64,000 nucleotides of DNA. It comes from Apostichopus japonicus (taxonomy: Eukaryota > Echinodermata > Holothuroidea > Aspidochirotida > Stichopodidae). The stretch lies in NCBI RefSeq assembly GCF_037975245.1, contig NC_092574.1, forward strand, positions 25,519,713 through 25,583,712. The letters are read 5' to 3'. The notes under the pieces were generated by a model, which ran no database searches, had not been told where the DNA came from, and was given only the letters and a program-made list of their open reading frames with translations. The position numbers and the translations under genes were made by a program. This document shows positions 55,559 through 64,000 of the stretch, piece by piece; the first letter of the stretch is position 1; every line of letters starts with the position of its first letter.

Positions 55559-58500
55559 ATGGCAGACCGAAGTATCTTACTTGAAAATGGTGAGATTTTC
55601 TTGTGTGTAATTATTATAAAAGAACTATGAAAGAATTCACTTGCTGTAGTCTGCTTTACGTTTCTTAATTATATTTCAGAGGGGGTTACCCATTAAGTTT
55701 GGATATTTAGCTGATAAAATATCGAAAACTTATTGATATAAATATTTGATCTTTTTAATGACTTCCTTATAATTATAATTATGTAGTGTTAACTATCAAC
55801 GTCCTCTCTCTCTGGGTGAATAGTTACGTAGTGAGATGTTAACTGACCCCTCAGTACATCAGAGTAAATATCACATTTTCAAAGTATCATATTTTCAAAG
55901 TAACTACGCCTACAAAGCATATAAAGTATTTCATATTGTGGTACATAACTTTTCTTAAAGGTATCGTTCTCGTAAAGGTAATGTCAAGCGAACTAATAAT
56001 ATATAGAATTAGATCCTTCTATATGAACCAAACTATTGTAATATTATAAGGGTATGATTATAGGCGAATATCTTACTGCACTCATAACTACAACTGGTTG
56101 CTGCGTAAAGAAAAAGATATTCAATAACGTTGCTCTCGATATGATAAAGTAAACATCATAAAAGTAATCAAACTATTAATATTCAGTACACTTATTCTTG
56201 GTGTTGATACTGCGGTATAGGCTACCCTACAACCCACAGTAAGTACATGTTGAATGTTAATAGCCTATAGGTATAATTAGTAAATTGAAATTCTTTTGAA
56301 TTTCTTCATACCAGCTAAAGCTATCTTTCAGGAAATGCTTCACCAGAATGAAATTTAATATCAAACATTGAAGCACATGCATTACTTGTTACAGAACAGC
56401 AACCTGCCGTGGACAATACTCGACCTCCAACTTTGGCAGTTTCTCCACCCTCTTCAAGTCAAGCTGTGCCGAGGCCAATACAACCAGGGATTCGTTATGG
56501 CAACCTGGTACAACCACTTCAACGTCCAGCACAGACTCACACTAGTAGACGAGCTGTATCGGTCCAACGGCCACTGAGAGTTACGGTAAGTATACACGTC
56601 CAGACGACATACGATAACAAGTTTTGCGTTATCATGATTGATGTTCAAGTATACCAGCCGAATATGTCGATATCAACTTGAATTTATGGTGGGACCATTT
56701 ATAACGGTTGCTCGATTATTCTACCAAATTTTGTTTATGAATAACAAGTTGGTCTAACATCCACATAATTTCTCCCTTTGGCTTACACATTAAAATCGTC
56801 AAAGGAAAGCAATCTGTTATATGTTTTCACTAAGTGAATGCTGGCACTCACTGTTACTGTAACGTTTGTCAAACGTATAGCATCATTCATTTCCCGTATC
56901 ATGACCATGTATATTTTTTTTAACTATGAGTGCCAGAATTTTCCGGCACCTGTTATAGCCTAAGCCTCTTTTCTCATTTTTAAACCAAGTTCAGCTCTTC
57001 GTATGTCTTAAGTTGTATAATACACATGTTGCACTTGACCGTTTTTTGTTTTGGTTTCTTTGGTTGTTGCCCCGCCTGTATTTTCATTCACGCTTTTCAA
57101 CATACAAGCCACAATGATCAAATACTATTTGCTAACTTATCGAAACAAGGTATTGTTTTGTTGTTAGTTGCTTTTTGGCAATATTCCAAATAAGGGGGAG
57201 CGCAAACGAAAGGATTGAGTATGTCACAAAGTTCAGCACTTTGAATGTCTAAAGTTGTATATATAATACACATGCAATAATTGACCAGTTTTTTGTTTTT
57301 TGTGTCTATGGTTGTTGCTCCGCCTGTATTTCCATTCACGCTTTTAAACATACAAGCAAAATGTACGTATATGATAATTCTTTAAATTGCAATAATGTTA
57401 TCTTATGTAACGTAAGTACAGTTACATGGTTTATTTGTGTGTGCAACCTTTGTTTAATTGCATGCATCGTTCATTTTTTTCTTATTGTCTTTGTACGGGG
57501 GGGGGGGGGGAGGTCTGCTTCGTAAGAACCTCGGCTTTCTCAGACCTCCTCCACTTCTCACATACATTTTCTTCTATTAATGTGTAATATATTTTGAATG
57601 TGGAAGCAAATAGATGAAAAGAAATACTGTTTGCTTACATATCAATACAAGGTTATGTGCTGTTGTTGCTTTTTGGCAATATTCCAAATAAGGAGGAAAA
57701 GCAAATGAGGGGGGTTGTGGGGGGGGGGGGGGGTGGGTGGGTGTTTGGTTGAAAGTTGGAGACAATCTATTCAGGTCTCAATGTCACCCCGTATTTCAAT
57801 GTCACCCCGTTGATTTTAAAGTAGGGTTCAAAGATCTTTACACTTTTTAGTTCTGTAATACGTCACGAAAAGATCCGGTTTACTGTAAAAGCTCTCGAAT
57901 CGAGGTTTCATCCGTGGAGTATTTCTTAACCACAAGGGTATTTTTGTTTCTCTCTTCAGGCAAGTTTTACTCCGGAGATGGAAACCGCGTTCCGAAAAAT
58001 TGCTAGGACTGTGACTACCTATTCACTTGTGACAATCCTGTTTGTGGTACCGGCTCCGTTCGGGATTCCGGCATTGGTATATGCTATTAAGGTAAACTGT
58101 TTATAAAAATGTTTTATTGATATCTTCCTTAAATGTAATTACCCTCACTTGGTATATATAAATCGGTTTCTTGAGGCAGAGACGCTATTAATGGGTACCT
58201 CGTATACAATTTGAGAACGACTTAAAAATGAGTGGTCTTATACGGCCTAATGGACCAATTCAAGGCCCATTCAGTACGGAAACTCAATAGAACCCCAAAA
58301 TTCGTCCATCATCTTGCTACTTTTGATTACAATAATAAAGTATCAATTAGTTTTAATGTATGTCATTGGACATAAAATGACCTAATGCAGCCATAGTCGT
58401 GAATAATATACGGTTTATGTTTCTTACCTGTCATTTGTGACGATTTACAGGCGCTGAAATGTTACCGGATTGATTACGCCAAGGCAGAGAAGCACTTAAA

Positions 58501-58576
58501 AACATCACGTTACTGGGCCTGTGCTGCTGTGTGTATTTTTGGACCTATTTGTCTTAACTTTATTACCATGGTTTGA
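55559..58576 (+). CDS. CD225/dispanin-like two-pass membrane protein, 4 exons
   Basis: Exons are 55559-55589, 56395-56585, 57960-58091 and 58451-58576, with GT/AG borders and agreeing phases (1, 0, 0). They total 480 nt, 159 residues. The ATG follows an in-frame TAA nine bases upstream. Residues 1-74 are polar and proline-rich (RPPTLAVSPPSS, RPIQPGIRYG). Residues about 94-116 form a first hydrophobic segment ending PFGIPALVYAIK. A short loop, IDYAKAEKHLKTSRYW, has the A-x-x-x-S/T-R-x-W layout of CD225 proteins. Residues 139-159 form a second hydrophobic segment. This is the layout of dispanins, the family that includes IFITM and PRRT2 proteins. The role here is unknown. Proteins of this group shape or stiffen membranes, or assist receptors. 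Intron 2 contains duplicated blocks. Confidence 0.8.
56997..57725. repeat. Duplicated blocks in intron 2 of the dispanin-like gene
   Basis: The block around TATTTTCATTCACGCTTTT occurs at about 57000-57118 and again, slightly changed, at about 57247-57361. The block around GCTTTTTGGCAATATTCCAA occurs at about 57119-57225 and again at about 57600-57715, there followed by G runs. This is a local direct duplication with divergence. Confidence 0.75.
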
Positions 58577-58840
58577 TCAGCTCCGCTGCTCTGACTCTTT
58601 CGACGTATATAGACGGCGGTTAACGAGTTATTCCGAAAACAGGGTGAGGGGGAAGGAAGGAGTGGAGGGGGGCCCTGAATCTCAAGTACAAACAAATTGA
58701 TGTAGATTTTGTAAATAATCCTATAGGTACTGAATGTGTAGTGTACCAACGTAATCTTCGCATACGCCGATTTGTTACAGTCCGGTTTAAGCTATTCAAA
58801 ATATTTTAAATACCAGGTGTCTTTTCTCAGACTTCAGGCT

Positions 58841-59412
<572 letters not shown>

Positions 59413-59750
59413 TGAAAAAAATGAAAATTGATACACGTAATGTAACATAAAGTTAAAAAATAAAAGCCTAAGATTAAGCACACGAGGTTGTGTATTTTGT
59501 ATGCAAGACGTTACATATATAGTAAAAGACAACTGGCAGTCCTCGGTTTCATTTTAATAATAATAATTAGCAGTTATTTTTACGACGCCTAAGCGACCAG
59601 AAATGTGGGAGGGACCCGTAAGGGCTTATGTATTACAACTTACACGTCGGGTAACTTCCAATATAACATATCAACTCAAATTTTGATTCTTTTAAAATTA
59701 GAAAGTCATTTGAGATGGGGAAAGCCGTAGATTGCTCTTGGATAAAAACC

Positions 59751-59844
59751 CACCTCGGTCGGGAATTGAACCCGGAACCTCCCAATTGCTAGTAAGCCTA
59801 ATTGCTTCAAATGCCACCCCCTTTATCCACTCGGCCACAGCGTC
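59751..59844 (-). repeat. tRNA-Ser/Leu-like pseudogene or SINE head
   Basis: In minus sense there is an A box TGGCCGAGTGG and a B box GGGTTCAATTCCC with tRNA-like spacing and a long central part as in class II tRNAs. The anticodon arm does not pair well and the acceptor ends do not match, so a working tRNA is unlikely. The flanks have no clear SINE tail. Confidence 0.5.
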
Positions 59845-62290
59845 GGTATTATTTTATGTTACGGACATTCATTGCTGACATTGCTGTTACACAAAGATTT
59901 GGTACCTATTGACAATGTGATGTTGTACTAAACAATTTTTCAAACAGGTAAGGTCATTCCCGTTCGTAAGGAGAACACATTGGATTGATGTTGTCCAAGA
60001 TTATTGAATAAAATAAGACACAAACCCAACCATTTATGATTGACTTATATGCCGGAGAAGTTTGTAGAGATCAACTTCCCCCGAAAAAGCTAAGAAGAAA
60101 TTCATTTTCCATATGGAAAAGTTTTAAAGTTTCGTCTTGAGCTGTCAGTTTGTAAATCTGTGATGTCATAGAGCCACTAGGATCTGGGAACCTTTCATGA
60201 TTTCTCTCTGCTTCTTTCTTATTTTATTTTATTTTGTTTTATTATTTCTTTTCAATTTTCAAAGGTAAATTGTACACAGTGTTGTCACATATGCCACTGC
60301 CATGTTAATGGTATGTTAAGCACTTCGTAAGCTTTAAATTCAGTATTGGGAAAATCCATCCCCATTAGAGAAAATAAAATATTGTGTTAACTAATCAGCA
60401 AGGAATATAAGGGAAGTGAACCACATGGCGCTCGATGATGTCACGTTTAGACTGGATCAAGTCTTCGGCCTGGTTTGTGAAGAACATTAAAAATCTTTGA
60501 CATCTCCCAAATGGAATAACAATTGTCGAGTGTTCGGTGACAGCATCACTCTGAGCTTAAAGCAGTTGGTTATATGTCGGCGTATTTGGTGGATATGTTA
60601 TAATTACCAGCAAGTACCGCTAAATAAAAGAGAAATATAAGGAAAGTGCCCTATGGGGCCCCCAACGCAAATGGACCTCCGTAAACACTTCCAAGCAAGG
60701 CATGGGGTCATTCCTACAGATGTAAACGGTGGGGTGGGGTGGGAGGGTGGAGGTGTTATTCTCACACAGAATACTAAAGAAACATAGGCATTCCTTGATA
60801 GAATGAGTGGTAATGTCCAAATATTATTATATATATTTTATATTAGTTATTCTTCTTGTTGAGGTATTATATGACTCCTCTCTATAAATTTTATACGTAT
60901 ACTGGAAGGAAATAAAAAGAAGGAACAACATACTATAGTACAACTTGGAAACACTTGAGCAATGGCACAGTTGTTTCCTTCTTTAAATCTGAGGATTCAC
61001 ACGAGGTTGGGTTGGATATTATGAATGTGCATGTGAGGGTAAGAAAAAAATCACATTCCGTTTAAGGGCCGGAATAGTATAGTGGAAACGCTTCCCAAAA
61101 ACGTTTGAAGGATACTTAGAAACTATTGTCAGAGACATTACACGTAATACACTAACTTGAAAAAGAAGAATTGCACACAATTTTCCGTAGTCTGTGTGCT
61201 TCATAAAAGTTCCGACTTAACAGATTACGCCACTGGAACTATTATTTTTGCAACTGCATGTGTTCACATTTTATCATATCCGTTGTCTGTTTTATACATT
61301 GTAGAAAATGTTGGGGGTTCTTTTAAAATAAATAGGACCAATATATCACACTTTCAGCAGCCGACTCTCCTTGCCCTCTATACCACCTCCCTTCATCATA
61401 TCCGACCCCATCCATGCCACTCAAAGAAAAACATACTAAAACACGTATGTTGATACCTGCGTATAACCCATGCAAATTCCTTGTCTATTTTATACATTAT
61501 AGTAAACCGTGGACGTTCTTTTTAAAATCAATAAGACCAATGTACCACCCCTTCGATTATTTTTTGCTATCGTAAGGTTATACCACCTAACCCCCACCCC
61601 TTCCTATCCCCATGTTACAGTGAACATTCACGGTGAACCCTTTGGCTACTACACAAAAGTGACGAATACTAGTCTGTGACAGGACAGCACTTCAAAATTT
61701 AGTTCTAGCATAGTGACGAATGTGTGACGAATGTCTAAAATTAACTGAAAATGTTGAATATGTTTACACTAAAATGATTAATTTGTTAGAAATTTTTCGA
61801 TCAGCAACAAATATGAGAGCTCAAGTTCTATTTGTTATATTTAAAATATTGACAACTTTCGGTACAAAAGATCCTTTCTAATTACGCTATACTAGAGTCA
61901 AAATATGAAAATCTTTAGAGCGCGTTTTCTGAAGACTCACATTTTGAACATTTGTCACCACGCAAGAATGGGGACGAAGTGATCGGGTTGCGTATTAGTG
62001 ACGTCGAGGTTGTGCACTGACCTAAATGGAGTGTGACCACTCCCAATTTTCCAATTCCCAAGATCAGGCCCCGAAAAATTCCAAGGACACTGTACTGTAT
62101 GGATATCTAGCAATATCTAGCGATATCTAGAGATGAAAATCCCAAGATCTTCCCTAAACTGAAGGCAGATAGAGAATCGAAGCCTTCAGTGTGTAATGAA
62201 CTTGAAACTGTGCGTCTTTCGAAATAAAACGAATGTGGGGCATTGCACAATAAACAGATAAAAGTTATTTATTTCAGTCTCATTTCCATT
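59845..62290. other. Intergenic DNA, no gene recognised
   Basis: AT-rich and without a supported gene. A diverged tandem duplication of about 200 bp (the TTTTATACATT block at about 61288 and again at about 61488) and repeated ATATCTAG words near 62105 are the only structures noticed. Confidence 0.45.
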
Positions 62291-63010
62291 ATTCGAATTT
62301 GTAAAGCAAACAGTATATATCACATCATATCAGTGAGCATGAAAATGGCGTCCCAGGATGAACAGCCACCAAACTGTCTATGTGTGTAGTGTTCGGTTTC
62401 GGAAATAGCTGGTATGATTTCCTTCAACGAAGTTTTATAGTAGCCGTTATAAGAGATTTTAATATTTGTACACCGATAAACTAACTGTGTCTGAATTTTC
62501 GAAAATGCCCTGACCAACATTATTCATAATACTTCCCTCTACTCGTGCAAATTTGACCGGTCTGTTAGGGGTTGAAGGAGGTTTTTCTATATTGGTTATC
62601 CATAGATGAAATTTTGTGCAAAATTATGGGCATGTTTTGAAGTGAATTTATTATTCAAATTCTCAACAAATAATGGGCTTAAAACCTTGAAAAGTGGGGC
62701 TGACGGGTATTGTGGGCCGTTACGTAGTATTACCTACAAAAGCAATGATCCACAGGAGTTGCGATGAGGTCGAACATGATGTGTGACTGGTGACAATCTT
62801 CAAAAAGGTTATGGATAAAAGAAAAAACTATTGGGAAATACTTGGTTCTCAGGAAAATGTGTACATCTGGTTGGTCATTTTCAAGCCCGAGAAGTGCCAT
62901 TTCCGGTGATCTGGAGGGGTATTAAAACCAAACACTTCTTGCAACCGAATGTGGCGCTCCGCTTAGATAGTTATTCGCCCCCCGGTTACAAAATCCTGGA
63001 TACGCGCATG
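62291..63010. mobile_element. Non-autonomous TIR element, family X, copy 3 (left end missing)
   Basis: Matches copies 1 and 2 along most of its length in the same order and ends CCTGGATACGCGCATG. It begins abruptly at CGAATTTGTAAAGC, and no left inverted repeat was found upstream, so it is probably truncated. It keeps the uninterrupted site into which family Y inserted in copy 2, and a shortened form of the hairpin-like motif at about 62934-62971. Confidence 0.75.
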
Positions 63011-63530
63011 TTTATGTTATTTGGAGGGAGGGTTGCGGGTGGGGATTGACTTTCAGTAATTTACGGCTAAGAAATTTCACAAACTCTACTCAGAAGGTCA
63101 TTCTAATTCAGACTTTGAGTGGTCCCTTTAGAGTTGTTAGGATCAGCAATCAATTTCAAACAAATATTTATCATTAGCTATGATAGTGAAGAAAACAACT
63201 ACATTTAAAGTAACTCAGCTTCATTTAATAAATATATAATGAGCTAGAATAAAAATATTGTGGTCTTATTTTATTATTTTCAGCATCTCAGATTAAGTAT
63301 GATATGAAAATGGCTTTATTAAATATGCCTTTTTTGACAGTTATGGTTTGAAATAAAAAGCAATCATTTGTATGAATATCAACACCACTGTAAATATATG
63401 TCTTCTTAGTTATGTATCCCCAAACCATGGCACATCAAAGGTTTCTAAATTAGATTATTAATTTATGATAATTAAACGATCAACCACAGAAGCAAAATAT
63501 ATCTTCAACTTGTTCTCATATTGATATGAT

Positions 63531-63654
63531 TTACTGTGCAGACGTAACCAGATTCGATTCTACATTAACGCCCTCTTTGGTCGTGGTTATGATTGCTCCG
63601 TTTAGGCTCTCATCTTCAATAGCTAGGATGAAACCATCGACAACCACAGATATA
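63531..63654 (-). CDS. Last exon of a third HPGD-like dehydrogenase gene (partial)
   Basis: The minus-strand exon begins after TTTTCAG and runs 41 codons, including a TAA stop, with the same entry phase (2) as the last exon of the intact gene. It reads ISVVVDGFILAIEDESLNG and continues AIITTTKEG, close to VSVVVDAFILAIEDESLHG in the gene at 6076-16137 and to the C-terminal LNGAIMKITTSKG of human HPGD as I recall it. The C-terminus is six residues longer than in the intact copy. Upstream exons should lie beyond 64000. Whether the gene is intact cannot be judged here. Confidence 0.82.
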
Positions 63655-64000
63655 CTGAAAATGAAGAAAAAACATTTGTACTTGATTTTCTAGGGGTTAA
63701 TTTTGCATGTCAACATTTGAGTTTTTGTGACCATAATTTGATTGTCTAGAATAATTTTGAGCTTGTAAAACGATCACTTCTGGCCACGGGTTAAATGCAT
63801 AGCTCAAAGTGACATTTGAGTGTTTTGTAAGTTTTACTGTCATCCGGCGACATTACGACACACAGTTCCAAAACTGTGATTTTCACCCAAAAGATTGCCT
63901 CACAATGCCCAACATTCTTTAAAACATCAGAAGCTACCGGTTGACTTTCTCACGACGGACGACTTGAGCCTTGTAACGTCCGATTTGGGCACTGTTCCGC

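Noticed and set aside
59751-59844. Functional tRNA gene
   Set aside because: A and B boxes are present, but the anticodon stem and acceptor pairing are poor, so a pseudogene or SINE is more likely.

Overview
This is eukaryotic genomic DNA. Coding sequence is split by GT-AG introns, intergenic DNA is AT-rich, and the window is loaded with eukaryotic transposons (hAT and other TIR elements, LINEs, one complete BEL/Pao LTR element). The gene types, intron-exon structure and repeat mix suggest a marine invertebrate, probably a non-vertebrate deuterostome such as an echinoderm or hemichordate. The phylum is an inference.

Layout. (1) 1-871: the last two visible exons of a + strand gene I do not recognise. 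(2) 2433-4624, minus: a broken copy of a 15-hydroxyprostaglandin-dehydrogenase-like (HPGD-like) short-chain dehydrogenase. (3) 6076-16137, minus: a complete seven-exon HPGD-like gene (252 codons) whose introns hold several nested transposons. (4) 16462-28670: a transposon block. One hAT holds a second TIR element that holds another hAT. Next to it, a decayed L1-like LINE is split first by a TIR element and then by a full BEL/Pao retrotransposon with matching LTRs and a 5-bp target duplication. (5) 28957-46830, minus: an INPP5B/OCRL-type inositol polyphosphate 5-phosphatase, rebuilt here as 22 exons (950 codons) covering PH, proline-rich linker, 5-phosphatase, ASH and RhoGAP-like regions. Only a short first coding exon is missing. 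Two of its introns carry U12-type (minor spliceosome) signals, one of them AT-AC. (6) 46831-55558: minisatellite, CAT microsatellite, two decayed LINE fragments and otherwise unassigned DNA. (7) 55559-58576, plus: a four-exon CD225/dispanin-like two-pass membrane protein (159 aa). (8) 58842-59410: TA microsatellites around an 85-bp perfect palindrome. (9) 63531-63654, minus: the last exon of a third HPGD-like gene that continues past the right edge.

The genes are not an operon. The HPGD-like loci (fragment, full gene, third copy, all on the minus strand) look like a dispersed tandem family with the phosphatase and dispanin genes lying between copies. I found no convincing previously undescribed molecular system. 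The strongest leads are the two U12-type introns in one gene, an arginine at the RhoGAP finger position where vertebrate INPP5B/OCRL have glutamine, the nested transposons with exact target duplications, a hairpin-like motif shared by different TIR families, and the large palindrome.
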